Shown: positions 15,396-23,952, counted from the first letter of the stretch. The stretch is 64,000 bases of DNA from Streptomyces sp. NRRL F-6131 (GCA_000719695.1 JOHN01000002.1:160892-224891); one strand, 5' to 3'. Notes: generated by a model not told the origin, from the sequence alone. Numbers and translations: made by a program.

Positions 15396-16896
15396 CGAGG
15401 TAGGCCTCCAGACCGTGCCGGCCACCCTCGCGGCCGTAACCCGACTCCTTGTAACCGCCGAACGGCGAGGTCGGGTCGAACTTGTTGAAGGTGTTGGCCC
15501 AGACCACGCCGGCCTTGAGCCTGTTGGCCATCCAGAGGATGCGCGAGCCCTTCTCCGTCCAGATGCCGGCGGAGAGGCCGTACGGGGTGTTGTTGGCCTT
15601 CTCGACCGCCTCGGCGGGCGTGCGGAAGGTCAGCACCGACAGCACCGGGCCGAAGATCTCCTCCTGGGCGATCCGGTGGGCCTGGCTGACGCCGGTGAAC
15701 AGCGTCGGCCGGAACCAGAAGCCGGTGCCCGGCAGCTCGCAGGCGGGCGACCAGCGCTCGGCGCCCTCGGCCTCGCCGGCCTCGGTCAGCGCGGTGATCC
15801 GGGCCAGCTGCTCGGCCGAGTTGATCGCGCCGATGTCGGTGTTCTTGTCCAGCGGGTCGCCGACCCGCAGGGTGGCCATCCGGCGCTTCAGCGCGTCCAG
15901 CACCTCGTCCTGGACCGACTCCTGGACCAGCAGGCGCGAACCCGCGCAGCAGACGTGGCCCTGGTTGAAGAAGATGCCGTTGACGATGCCCTCGACCGCC
16001 TGGTCGATCGGCGCGTCGTCGAAGACGATGTTGGCCGCCTTGCCGCCCAGCTCCAGCGAGAGCTTCTTGCGGGTGCCGGCCACCTGCTTGGCGATCGCCC
16101 GGCCGACCGGCGTGGAGCCGGTGAAGGCGAGCTTGTTGACGTCCGGGTGCGCGGTGAGCGCCGCGCCGGTGCGGCCGTCGCCGGTGACGATGTTGACGAC
16201 GCCCTTCGGCAGGCCCGCCTGGCGGCAGATCTCGGCGAAGCGCAGCGCGGTCAGCGGCGTGGTCTCGGCCGGCTTCAGCACGACCGTGTTGCCGGTGGCC
16301 AGCGCCGGGGCGATCTTCCACGCCAGCATCAGCAGCGGGAAGTTCCACGGGATGACCTGGCCGGCCACGCCCAGCGGCTTCGGGGCGGCGCCGAAGCCGG
16401 CGTAGTCCAGCTTGTCGGCCCAGCCCGCGTAGTAGAAGAAGTGCGCGGCGACCAGCGGCAGGTCGACGTCGCGGGTCTCGCGGATCGGCTTGCCGTTGTC
16501 GATCGACTCCAGCACGGCCAGCTCGCGGCTGCGCTCCTGGATGATCCGGGCGATCCGGAACAGGTACTTGGCGCGCTCGCTGCCGGGCAGGGCCGACCAG
16601 TCGGCGAAGGCCGCACGGGCGGCGGCGACCGCGCGGTCGACGTCCTCGGGGGTGCCCTGGGCGAACTCGGCGAGCACCTCCTCGGTGGCCGGGTTGACCG
16701 TCTTCAGCGCCTCGCTGCCGGAGGAGTCGACGAACGCGCCGCCGATGAAGTGGCCGTAGGAGCTGGCGATGTCGCCGGCCGCGGCGGGCGACTCGGGGGC
16801 CGGGGCGTAGCTGAAGAGCCCGCCCGCCGGCTTGTCGGCCGGCGCGGCCTGCGGCGCGGCCACGGGCTCGTCGGTCTTCTTGGTGTTCTTGGCCAT
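15388..16896 (-). CDS. Aldehyde dehydrogenase, catalytic subunit of deoxyribose degradation
   Basis: 502 residues from ATG 16896, 5 nt after deoC. The first 45 residues are Ala/Pro/Lys-rich and probably disordered. Then YGHFIGGAFVDSSGSEALKTVNP starts the ALDH fold; IPWNFPLLMLAWKIAPALATGN is the cofactor strand, FTGSTPVG the NAD loop, LELGGKAANIVFDDA holds the general base Glu, and NQGHVCCAGSRLL the nucleophile Cys. EEIFGPVLSV and PFGGYKESGYGREGG complete the family set. It should oxidise acetaldehyde released by DeoC to acetate (or another aldehyde) with NAD(P). Transcribed with deoC and the cysteine-free ALDH-fold gene. Confidence 0.9.
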   Translation of the reverse strand: MAKNTKKTDEPVAAPQAAPADKPAGGLFSYAPAPESPAAAGDIASSYGHFIGGAFVDSSGSEALKTVNPATEEVLAEFAQGTPEDVDRAVAAARAAFADWSALPGSERAKYLFRIARIIQERSRELAVLESIDNGKPIRETRDVDLPLVAAHFFYYAGWADKLDYAGFGAAPKPLGVAGQVIPWNFPLLMLAWKIAPALATGNTVVLKPAETTPLTALRFAEICRQAGLPKGVVNIVTGDGRTGAALTAHPDVNKLAFTGSTPVGRAIAKQVAGTRKKLSLELGGKAANIVFDDAPIDQAVEGIVNGIFFNQGHVCCAGSRLLVQESVQDEVLDALKRRMATLRVGDPLDKNTDIGAINSAEQLARITALTEAGEAEGAERWSPACELPGTGFWFRPTLFTGVSQAHRIAQEEIFGPVLSVLTFRTPAEAVEKANNTPYGLSAGIWTEKGSRILWMANRLKAGVVWANTFNKFDPTSPFGGYKESGYGREGGRHGLEAYLDV

Positions 16897-16901
16897 GATT
16901 C

Positions 16902-17888
16902 TCAGTCCACCGTCACGTAGTCGGGACCGGAGTACCGTCCGGTGGTCAGCTTCTGACGCTGCATCAGCAGGTCGTTGAGCAGGCTGGAGGCGCCGAAGCG
17001 GAACCAGTGCGGGGTCAGCCAGTCGTCGCCGAGGGTCTCGTTGACCATCACCAGGTACTTCATCGCGTCCTTGGTGGTCTTGATCCCGCCGGCGGGCTTC
17101 ACGCCGACCTGGACGCCGGTGGCCGCGCGGAAGTCGCGGACCGCCTCCAGCATCAGCAGGGTGACCGGCGGGGTCGCGTTGACGGCGACCTTGCCGGTCG
17201 AGGTCTTGATGAAGTCGGCGCCGGCCAGCATCGCCAGCCAGGAGACGCGGCGCACGTTGTCGTACGTCTGCAGCTCGCCGGTCTCGAAGATCACCTTGAG
17301 GTGGGCGTGGCTGCCGTCGCGGCGGCGGCAGGCCTCCTTGACGGCGACGATCTCGCGGTAGACGTCCAGGTAGCGGCCGGAGAGGAAGGCGCCCCGGTCG
17401 ATCACCATGTCGATCTCGTCGGCGCCGGCCGCGACCGCGTCGGCGGTGTCGGCGAGCTTGACCGGGAGCGCGGCGCGCCCGGCGGGGAAGGCGGTGGCGA
17501 CGGAGGCGACCTGGATGTCGGTGCCCTGCAGCGCCGCCTTCGCGGTGGCGACCATGTCCGGGTAGACACAGATCGCGGCGACGCGGGGGGTGGTCGGGTC
17601 GGTGGGGTCGGGGGTCCTGCCCTTGGTGCACAGCGCGCGCACCTTGCCGACCGTGTCCGCGCCCTCCAGCGTGGTCAGGTCGATCATCGAGATGGCCAGG
17701 TCGATGGCGTACGCCTTGGCCGTGGTCTTGATGGAGCGGGTCCCGAGAGTGGCGGCACGCGCCTCCAGGCCGACCTGGTCGACGCCGGGCAGGCCGTGCA
17801 GGAAGCGACGGAGCGAGGCCTCGGACGCCGCGACGTCCTCGAGACCGCTGCCCGCGACGCCGGGGGCATTGGCTGCAAGAGTGGACAT
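16902..17888 (-). CDS. deoC: Deoxyribose-phosphate aldolase
   Basis: 328 residues from ATG 17888 (GTG codons 6 and 9 nt upstream are alternatives), the length of the longer class II DeoC. The Schiff-base lysine is in GADFIKTSTGKVAVNATPP and the second active-site lysine in VGVKPAGGIKTTKDAM; ADEIDMVIDRGAFLSG holds the proton-relay Asp. It splits 2-deoxyribose-5-phosphate into acetaldehyde and glyceraldehyde-3-phosphate in the cytosol. The operon continues with two ALDH proteins that can remove acetaldehyde. A 12-bp palindrome 20 nt before the start is shared with the purine nucleoside phosphorylase gene and is the probable control site. Confidence 0.95.
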   Translation of the reverse strand: MSTLAANAPGVAGSGLEDVAASEASLRRFLHGLPGVDQVGLEARAATLGTRSIKTTAKAYAIDLAISMIDLTTLEGADTVGKVRALCTKGRTPDPTDPTTPRVAAICVYPDMVATAKAALQGTDIQVASVATAFPAGRAALPVKLADTADAVAAGADEIDMVIDRGAFLSGRYLDVYREIVAVKEACRRRDGSHAHLKVIFETGELQTYDNVRRVSWLAMLAGADFIKTSTGKVAVNATPPVTLLMLEAVRDFRAATGVQVGVKPAGGIKTTKDAMKYLVMVNETLGDDWLTPHWFRFGASSLLNDLLMQRQKLTTGRYSGPDYVTVD

Positions 17889-17907
17889 AGTCACCACACC
17901 AGCATAT

Positions 17908-17919
17908 CTACGCGCGTAG
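17908..17919. promoter_or_regulatory. Nucleoside-regulon candidate operator upstream of deoC
   Basis: CTACGCGCGTAG, a perfect 12-bp palindrome, lies 20-31 nt upstream of the deoC start, just before a TATGCT that could be the -10 box. The same 12 bases occur at 21803-21814 before the phosphorylase gene. No third copy was noticed in the window. Confidence 0.65.
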
Positions 17920-18028
17920 TCAACCGCTAGAGGCACCCGCCATCGATGCCGGACCGAGACCTCCGCACCCCACGAACCCCGTCCGTCACCCCTGTGGATC
18001 GCGCGGGGCATGGGGCAGAATCGTCGGC

Positions 18029-18712
18029 ATGACCGATTCCCACGGCCGGCCCCGACCGGGCCCGGCCGGCTCCGATGGGGAGCCCGTGTACGCCGACCGC
18101 GTGTACCGCTCCGTTCCCGGCGTGATCTCCGGGGTGCTGCTGCTCGCCGTCGCGGCCTGGCTGATCGGGGACGCCGCCCTCAACGGCAGCGGCAAGACGC
18201 CGTGGGTGTCGCTGGCCGCCGTCCCGGTGTTCGTCTTCCCGGTGATCGCCTACACCCTGCGCCCCGCCGTCCGCGCCGACGAGCGCCGCCTCGTCGTCCG
18301 CAACCCGCTGCGCACCATCACCGCCCCCTGGGCCGCCGTGGACGCGCTGCGCGCCGGCTACTCGGTCGAGCTCCTCGCCGACGGCAGGAAGTTCCAGGTG
18401 TGGGCGGTGCCGGTGTCGCTGCGCCAGCGCAAGCGCGCCGCCCGGGCCCGCGAGCGCGGCGGGCAGCAGCACACCTCCCGGCTGGGCATGGTCTTCGGCG
18501 CGGGCGGCACGCCCTCCGGTGCCGGGGTGCAGGGCTCGACGGACCCCAACCGGGCCTGGTCCGACCAGGTGGTCGGCGTCCTCCAGGACATGGCCGAGCG
18601 CAACGCCTCCCGGCCCGAGGCCGCCGGGCCGATCGAGGTCCGCTGGTGCTGGTGGATCATCGCCCCCACCGTGGCCGGTCTGATCGCCCTGATCACCGTG
18701 ATCGCGGTCTGA
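18029..18712 (+). CDS. PH-domain membrane protein
   Basis: 227 residues from ATG 18029. Two hydrophobic helices (about 33-49 VISGVLLLAVAAWLIGD and 61-79 VSLAAVPVFVFPVIAYTL) are followed by a bacterial PH-like domain: RPAVRADERRLVVRNPLRTITAPWAAVDALRAGYSVELLADGRKFQVWAVP. The end has one more membrane helix (WCWWIIAPTVAGLIALITVIAV). This is a common actinobacterial membrane protein of unknown job. It runs toward the phosphosugar mutase gene with a terminator between. Confidence 0.8.
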   Translation: MTDSHGRPRPGPAGSDGEPVYADRVYRSVPGVISGVLLLAVAAWLIGDAALNGSGKTPWVSLAAVPVFVFPVIAYTLRPAVRADERRLVVRNPLRTITAPWAAVDALRAGYSVELLADGRKFQVWAVPVSLRQRKRAARARERGGQQHTSRLGMVFGAGGTPSGAGVQGSTDPNRAWSDQVVGVLQDMAERNASRPEAAGPIEVRWCWWIIAPTVAGLIALITVIAV

Positions 18713-18756
18713 CCGGACAGGTCTCCGGAGCGACCCGGAACCCGTGAACGACCCGA

Positions 18757-18783
18757 AGGGGCCCGCCGGTGCGGCGGGCCCCT
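18757..18783. terminator. Bidirectional terminator between PH-domain gene and phosphosugar mutase
   Basis: AGGGGCCCGCCG (18757-18768) and CGGCGGGCCCCT (18772-18783), a perfect 12-bp stem with a GTG loop, between convergent genes. Confidence 0.8.
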
Positions 18784-18803
18784 CCGTCGTCCTCCCCGAG
18801 CCG

Positions 18804-20528
18804 TCAGACGGTGATGCCGGCGGCGGCGGCGAGGTCCCGCTTGACGGTGGCCAGGAGCTCGGCGGCCCGGGTGCGGGCGGCGGCGAGGTCGGCGGCCGAG
18901 GCGACCGGGAGGACGACCTCCAGGTAGCACTTGAGCTTGGGCTCGGTGCCCGAGGGGCGGACCACGATGCGCGCCGAGCGGACGGCGTCGCCGGCCAGGT
19001 AGTAGCGCAGGCCGTCGGTCGGGGGCAGCTCGGCGGAGCCGGCCGTGAGGTCGTCCGCGCGGGTCACGGTGAGGCCGGCCAGCACGGTCGGGGGCTGCTC
19101 GCGCAGGGTCCGCATGGCGTCGGCGATGAGCGAGAGGTCCTCGACCCGGACCGAGAGCTGGTCGGTGGCGTGCAGGCCGTGCTCCAGCGCCAGGTCGTCC
19201 AGCAGGTCGGTCAGGGTGCGGCCGGACCGCTTGAGGGTGGCGGCGAGCTCGGCGACCAGCAGGGCGGCGGTGATGCCGTCCTTGTCGCGCACGCCCTGCG
19301 GGTCGACGCAGTAGCCGAGCGCCTCCTCGTAGCCGTAGCGCAGGCCCTCGGCGCGGGAGATCCACTTGAAACCGGTGAGGGTCTCGGCGTAGCCGAGCCC
19401 GGCGGCCTCGGCGATCCGGCCGAGCAGGGTGGAGGAGACGATGGTGGTGGCGAAGGTGCCGGTGGCCCGCTTGGCGACCAGCGCGGCGCCCAGCAGCGCG
19501 CCGACCTCGTCGCCGCGCAGCATCCGCCAGCCGTTCGCCCCGCTGCCGCCCCCGGCGGCGTCGCCGTTGGCCGGGACGGCCACCGCGCAGCGGTCGGCGT
19601 CCGGGTCGTTGGCGATGACGATGTCCGGGCCGACCGAGGCCGCGGTGCGGAAGGCGAGGTCCATCGCCCCCGGCTCCTCCGGGTTGGGGAAGGCGACGGT
19701 CGGGAAGTCCGGGTCCGGCTCGGCCTGCTCGGCGACCACGGTGGGCGCCGGGAAGCCGGCCCGGCCCAGGGCGGCGAGGAAGGTGTCGCGGCCGACGCCG
19801 TGCATCGGGGTGTAGACGATGTCGAGGTCGCGCGCGCTGTGCGGGTCGACGATGGACGCGGCGCGGTCGAGGTAGGCCTCGACCACGGACTCGTCCACGG
19901 TCTCCCAGCCCTCCGCGGCGAGCGGGACCTCGGTGAGCGAGCCGATCGCGTCGATCTCGGCGGCGATGCCCGCGTCGGCCGGCGGCACGATCTGCGAGCC
20001 GTCGCCCAGGTAGACCTTGTAGCCGTTGTCCTGCGGCGGGTTGTGGCTGGCGGTGACGGTCACCCCGGCGGCGGCACCGAGGTGGCGGACGGCGAAGGCG
20101 AGCACCGGGGTGGGCAGCGGGCGCGGGAACAGGGCGGCGCGCAGACCGGCGCCGACCACCACGGCGGCGGTGTCGCGGGCGAAGTCGTAGGACTTGTGGC
20201 GGGCGTCGTACCCGATGACGACGAGGTCGCCGAGGCCCTGCTGCTTGACGTAGGAGACCAGGCCGGCGGCGGCCCGGATCACCACGGCGCGGTTCATCCG
20301 CATCGGCCCGGCGCCGAGCTCGCCGCGCAGGCCGGCGGTGCCGAACTGGAGGCGGTCGGCGAAGCGCTCGGCCAGGTCGGCCCAGGCGAGCTTGGCGGTG
20401 GCCTCGGCCTCCGGGTCCTCGGCGGCGGCGAGCAGCGCGGCGAGCTCCTCGCGGGTCTGCGGGTCCGGGTCCTCGGCGAGCCAGGTGCGGGCCCGGGCGA
20501 GGAGGTCGGTGGTGGTTGCCTGCGTCAT
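18804..20528 (-). CDS. Phospho-sugar mutase (PGM2/phosphopentomutase-like alpha-D-phosphohexomutase)
   Basis: 574 residues. The phosphoserine loop is VTASHNPPQDNGYKVYLGDG, the metal loop ANDPDADRCAVAV, the sugar loop GFKWISRAEGLRYGYEEALGYCVDPQGVRDKDG (positions about 352-385) and the phosphate-binding C-terminal loop IVVRPSGTEPKLKCYLEV. Length and the FGTAGLRGELGAGPMRMN start fit the PGM2 branch, which converts (deoxy)ribose-1-phosphate and also hexose phosphates. Between a purine nucleoside phosphorylase and deoC it should turn (deoxy)ribose-1-phosphate into the 5-phosphate. Often annotated as phosphomannomutase; substrate is inferred from context. Confidence 0.88.
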   Translation of the reverse strand: MTQATTTDLLARARTWLAEDPDPQTREELAALLAAAEDPEAEATAKLAWADLAERFADRLQFGTAGLRGELGAGPMRMNRAVVIRAAAGLVSYVKQQGLGDLVVIGYDARHKSYDFARDTAAVVVGAGLRAALFPRPLPTPVLAFAVRHLGAAAGVTVTASHNPPQDNGYKVYLGDGSQIVPPADAGIAAEIDAIGSLTEVPLAAEGWETVDESVVEAYLDRAASIVDPHSARDLDIVYTPMHGVGRDTFLAALGRAGFPAPTVVAEQAEPDPDFPTVAFPNPEEPGAMDLAFRTAASVGPDIVIANDPDADRCAVAVPANGDAAGGGSGANGWRMLRGDEVGALLGAALVAKRATGTFATTIVSSTLLGRIAEAAGLGYAETLTGFKWISRAEGLRYGYEEALGYCVDPQGVRDKDGITAALLVAELAATLKRSGRTLTDLLDDLALEHGLHATDQLSVRVEDLSLIADAMRTLREQPPTVLAGLTVTRADDLTAGSAELPPTDGLRYYLAGDAVRSARIVVRPSGTEPKLKCYLEVVLPVASAADLAAARTRAAELLATVKRDLAAAAGITV

Positions 20529-20872
20529 GGCTGCAGCTCCATCGGGAAGTGCGTCGGTGGTCGGCCGGGAGGGTGCTCCGGGCCGGGCCCGGTGGGACGG
20601 GCGGCGGTGGCCGGGGCGGCCCGCGGGACGTCCTCGGACGGGGACGCCGCTCGCGGGCCGGGGCGTGGCGGCTCGGGCGGTCCTGCGGGCGGTCCCGCGT
20701 GCGGGGCGGACGTACGGGTGGGGCGGACGGGTGGGGCGGACGATCAGGTCGGGCGGGCGGGGTGCCGCGGCCGGGGCGGGCCGGCCGGACGGGACGAAAC
20801 GTACGGCGCGCCGGCGGCGGGACCCGGCGTCCGGCGCCCCGGGCGGCGGCGTGTCGGGCCGGGGGAACGCGG
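20529..20872. other. Non-coding GC-rich stretch upstream of the mutase gene
   Basis: No credible gene is seen in this stretch between the mutase start and the phosphorylase terminator. It is extremely G-rich on the plus strand, without AT-rich promoter-like segments except near the mutase start, and includes a 13-bp tandem repeat at 20715-20740. Confidence 0.5.
20715..20740. repeat. 13-bp tandem repeat, two copies
   Basis: CGGGTGGGGCGGA occurs at 20715-20727 and 20728-20740; a third partial match precedes it. Likely slippage product in non-coding DNA. Confidence 0.6.
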
Positions 20873-20927
20873 ACGGGGCCCGCGGGCGGATGTGATCACC
20901 GGATCACGGCCGTCCTCGGGCCCCGTC
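20873..20927 (-). terminator. Nested hairpin terminator after the phosphorylase gene
   Basis: Outer arms ACGGGGCCCG (20873-20882) and CGGGCCCCGT (20917-20926), with an inner GTGATC/GATCAC hairpin (20892-20907). It lies about 30 nt after the stop of the minus-strand phosphorylase gene. Confidence 0.65.
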
Positions 20928-20955
20928 GCTCGTGCCGTCCGCACCGGGGTCGGCG

Positions 20956-21777
20956 TCAGATCCGCTCGAGGACCTTGGCCAGCAGCGCGCCCATGCGCTC
21001 GGCGGAGGCCTTGCCGGCCTCCAGCACCTCGGCGTGGTTGAGCGGCTCGCCGGTCATGCCGGCCGCCAGGTTGGTGACCAGGGAGATGCCCAGCACCTCG
21101 GCGCCGGCCTCGCGGGCCGCGATGGCCTCCAGGGTGGTGGACATGCCGACCAGCTCGCCGCCGATCACCCGGGCCATGTTGACCTCGGCCGGGGTCTCGT
21201 AGTGCGGGCCGCGGAACTGGACGTAGACGGCCTCGTCGAGGGTCGGGTCCACCTCGCGGCAGAGCTCGCGCAGCCGCTTCGAGTAGAGGTCCGTGAGGTC
21301 GACGAAGTTGGCGCCGACGATCGGCGAGTCGGCCGTCAGGTTGATGTGGTCGCTGATCAGGACGGGCTGGCCGGGGACCCAGGTCGGGCGCAGCCCGCCG
21401 CAGCCGTTGGTCAGCACGATGGTCCCGCAGCCGGCCGCGGCGGCGGTGCGCACGCCGTGGACGACCGTGGCGACGCCGTGGCCCTCGTAGTAGTGGTTGC
21501 GGCCCAGGAAGATCAGGGCCCGCTTCTCGCCGATCTTCACCGAGCGGATCGTGCCGGCGTGGCCGGCCACGGCGGGGGCGGGGAAGCCCGGGAGGTCGGT
21601 GACCGGGAACTCCGCCACGGTCTCACCGAGGGCGTCGGCCGCCGGCACCCAGCCGGAGCCCATCACCAGGGCGACGTCGTGGCGCTCGGCACCGGTCAGC
21701 TCGCGCAGGCGCTCGGCGGCGGCCTGGGCGGCGGCGTAGGGGTCGGCGGAGACGACCGACTGAGGAGATGCGTTCAC
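20956..21777 (-). CDS. Purine nucleoside phosphorylase (trimeric class)
   Basis: 273 residues from GTG 21777. Seen: [18 protein letters not shown], phosphate-binding [29 protein letters not shown], the [15 protein letters not shown] loop ([15 protein letters not shown]), [15 protein letters not shown], and the nucleoside-binding [14 protein letters not shown] turn ([23 protein letters not shown]). This is the low-molecular-mass trimeric PNP family, which phosphorolyses guanosine, inosine and their deoxy forms to base plus (deoxy)ribose-1-phosphate. The mutase and DeoC are encoded nearby, giving a complete route. A 12-bp palindrome identical to that of deoC lies 26 nt upstream. Confidence 0.92.
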   Translation of the reverse strand: MNASPQSVVSADPYAAAQAAAERLRELTGAERHDVALVMGSGWVPAADALGETVAEFPVTDLPGFPAPAVAGHAGTIRSVKIGEKRALIFLGRNHYYEGHGVATVVHGVRTAAAAGCGTIVLTNGCGGLRPTWVPGQPVLISDHINLTADSPIVGANFVDLTDLYSKRLRELCREVDPTLDEAVYVQFRGPHYETPAEVNMARVIGGELVGMSTTLEAIAAREAGAEVLGISLVTNLAAGMTGEPLNHAEVLEAGKASAERMGALLAKVLERI

Positions 21778-21802
21778 ACGTCCGAGGATAGACGGGAAAT
21801 GG

Positions 21803-21814
21803 CTACGCGCGTAG
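21803..21814. promoter_or_regulatory. Nucleoside-regulon candidate operator upstream of purine nucleoside phosphorylase
   Basis: CTACGCGCGTAG again, 26-37 nt upstream of the GTG start and upstream of a TATCCT -10-like box (21785-21790 on the minus strand), so it would overlap the -35 region. Identical to the deoC site. Confidence 0.65.
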
Positions 21815-21918
21815 AAAATCCTGGTACGACGTGCCGGATCGTTACCCGGATGGCGTGAACGTACAGCTCCGGGGCGGCGGAACGGCGCCGCGACCCGGAG
21901 CAATCTCCGAACGGCGGC

Positions 21919-22356
21919 TCAGCAGGGTCGGCGGCGCAGGTCCAGCACGTAGTCGTCGGGGGCGCCGGCGCTCTCCGCCGCGTCCGCGATCAGCCCCAGG
22001 TAGCGGGCCGCCGGCAGGCCGCCCTCGTAGTCGTTGAGCACGTACGTCCAGACCGGCACGTCGCCGTCCAGGGTCTGCGCCCGCAGCCTGGTCTTGCGGT
22101 AGATGCCGAGCTGGACGCCCTCCCAGCGGTCCAGTCCCTCCTCGTCCATCGGCGCCACGTCGTACAGCGAGACGAAGACCTGGTCCTTCTCGTCCTCGAC
22201 CACGGTGGCCAGCGAACCCTCCCAGCCGAGGTGCTCGCCGCCGAAGGTCAGCCGCCAGCCGGACAGCCATCCCGTGCCGCGCAGCGGCGAGTGGGGGGCG
22301 CGGCGAGTCATCTGCCGGGCATCGAGGTTGGTGGCATACGCGGCGTAAAGGGGCAT
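21919..22356 (-). CDS. Gamma-glutamylcyclotransferase-fold protein
   Basis: 145 residues from ATG 22356. The start MPLYAAYATNLDARQM corresponds to the YGSN-type loop of the GGCT fold, and LSGWRLTFGGEHLGWEGSLATVVEDEKDQVFVSLYDVAPMDEEGLDRWEG carries the central strands with the catalytic-type glutamate followed by an E-G-V motif. It may act on gamma-glutamyl amides or peptides in the cytosol, or be a scaffold. It runs opposite to the neighbouring lpdA-like gene (divergent, 78 nt apart). Standard genome neighbour of lpdA in streptomycetes. Confidence 0.8.
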   Translation of the reverse strand: MPLYAAYATNLDARQMTRRAPHSPLRGTGWLSGWRLTFGGEHLGWEGSLATVVEDEKDQVFVSLYDVAPMDEEGLDRWEGVQLGIYRKTRLRAQTLDGDVPVWTYVLNDYEGGLPAARYLGLIADAAESAGAPDDYVLDLRRRPC

Positions 22357-22434
22357 GGGGGGAAGCCTACGTTCACCGGTCGATCCGACAGAAGCCCCGA
22401 CCCCGGCGTGGCAGTGCTCCCGGCGTGCGGGACA

Positions 22435-23952
22435 ATGGGTCACGTGACTCGGATCGTGATCATCGGTGGCGGACCCGGCGGCTACGAGGCGGCGCTGGTG
22501 GCCGCCCAGCTCGGCGCGGAGGTGACCGTCGTCGACCGCGACGGTCTGGGCGGATCGGCGGTGCTCACGGACTGCGTGCCGTCGAAGACGCTGATCGCGA
22601 CGGCGGAGGTGATGACGACCTTCGACAGCTCGTACGAGGAGCTGGGGATCATCGTCGCCGACGACACCCCGCACATCGACACCCCCGCCCGGGTGGTCGG
22701 CGTCGACCTCGGCAAGGTCAACCGCCGGGTGAAGCGCCTGGCGATCGCGCAGTCCCACGACATCACCCAGTCCGTCACCCGGGCCGGCGTCACCGTGCTG
22801 CGCGGCCGCGGCCGGCTCGGCACCGGCGGCCAGGCCGTGGACGGCTCCCGCGAGGTGCTGGTCGACGCGCCCGACGGCAGCGTCCAGTCGCTGCGCGCCG
22901 ACGCCGTGCTGATCGCCACCGGCGCCCACCCGCGCGAACTGCCCGACGCCCAGCCGGACGGCGAGCGGATCCTGACCTGGACCCAGGTGTACGACCTGGA
23001 GGAGCTGCCGCGCGAGCTGATCGTCGTCGGCTCCGGCGTCACCGGCGCCGAGTTCGCCGGCGCCTACCAGGCGCTGGGCTCCCGGGTCACCCTGGTCTCC
23101 TCGCGCGACCGGGTGCTCCCCGGCGAGGACCCGGACGCCGCCGAGGTGCTGGAGGAGGTCTTCCGCCGCCGCGGCATGAACGTGATGAGCCGCTCGCGCG
23201 CCGAAACGGTCAAGCGGGTCTCGGCGCGGGCGGAGGGCGCACAGGAACCCTCCTCGCCGGAGGCGGGCGAGGAGGGACGGATCGGCGACACGGTCGAGGT
23301 CACCCTCTCCGACGGCACGGTGATCGAGGGCACCCACTGCCTGATGGCGGTCGGCTCGATCCCCAACACCGCCGACATGGGCCTGGAGGAGGCCGGGGTC
23401 AAGCTCAACGACTGGGGCCAGATCCACGTCGACCGGGTCTCCCGCACCACCGCCCCCGGCGTCTACGCGGCCGGCGACTGCACCGGCGTCTTCATGCTCG
23501 CCTCCGTCGCCGCCATGCAGGGCCGGATCGCGATGTACCACGCCCTCGGCGACGCGGTGCAGCCGCTGAACCTCAAGACCGTGGCCTCCAACGTCTTCAC
23601 CGACCCCGAGATCGCCACCGTCGGCTACACCGCCGCCGACGTGAAGTGCGGCAAGATGGACGCCGTCGAGGTCAAGCTCCCGCTGCGCGGCAACCCGCGC
23701 GCCAAGATGCAGGGCATCCGGGACGGCTTCGTGAAGCTGTTCTGCCGCCCGGGCACCGGCATCGTGGTCGGCGGCGTGGTCGTCGCCCCGCGCGCCAGCG
23801 AACTGATCCACCCGATCTCGCTCGCGGTGGACGCCAATCTGACGGTCGAACAGGTGGCCAGCGCCTTCACCGTCTACCCGTCGGTCTCCGGCTCCACCGC
23901 CGAGGCCGCCCGCCAGCTCCACATCCGCAAGCGCGACGAGGGCGAATCCTGA
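22435..23952 (+). CDS. lpdA: NAD(P)H-quinone reductase of the LpdA flavoprotein-disulfide-reductase family
   Basis: 505 residues from ATG 22435 (a GTG three codons later is also possible). FAD motif RIVIIGGGPGGYEAALVAAQLG, NAD motif LIVVGSGVTGAEFAGAYQALG, second FAD motif GVYAAGDCTGVFMLASVAAMQG and dimer segment SVSGSTAEAARQLHI are all present. At the place of the CxxxxC dithiol it has GLGGSAVLTDCVPSKT, so only one cysteine remains, as in Mycobacterium LpdA, which reduces quinones rather than lipoamide. A variable acidic loop (EGAQEPSSPEAGEEGR) interrupts the NAD domain. The true lipoamide enzyme would have to be elsewhere. Confidence 0.85.
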   Translation: MGHVTRIVIIGGGPGGYEAALVAAQLGAEVTVVDRDGLGGSAVLTDCVPSKTLIATAEVMTTFDSSYEELGIIVADDTPHIDTPARVVGVDLGKVNRRVKRLAIAQSHDITQSVTRAGVTVLRGRGRLGTGGQAVDGSREVLVDAPDGSVQSLRADAVLIATGAHPRELPDAQPDGERILTWTQVYDLEELPRELIVVGSGVTGAEFAGAYQALGSRVTLVSSRDRVLPGEDPDAAEVLEEVFRRRGMNVMSRSRAETVKRVSARAEGAQEPSSPEAGEEGRIGDTVEVTLSDGTVIEGTHCLMAVGSIPNTADMGLEEAGVKLNDWGQIHVDRVSRTTAPGVYAAGDCTGVFMLASVAAMQGRIAMYHALGDAVQPLNLKTVASNVFTDPEIATVGYTAADVKCGKMDAVEVKLPLRGNPRAKMQGIRDGFVKLFCRPGTGIVVGGVVVAPRASELIHPISLAVDANLTVEQVASAFTVYPSVSGSTAEAARQLHIRKRDEGES

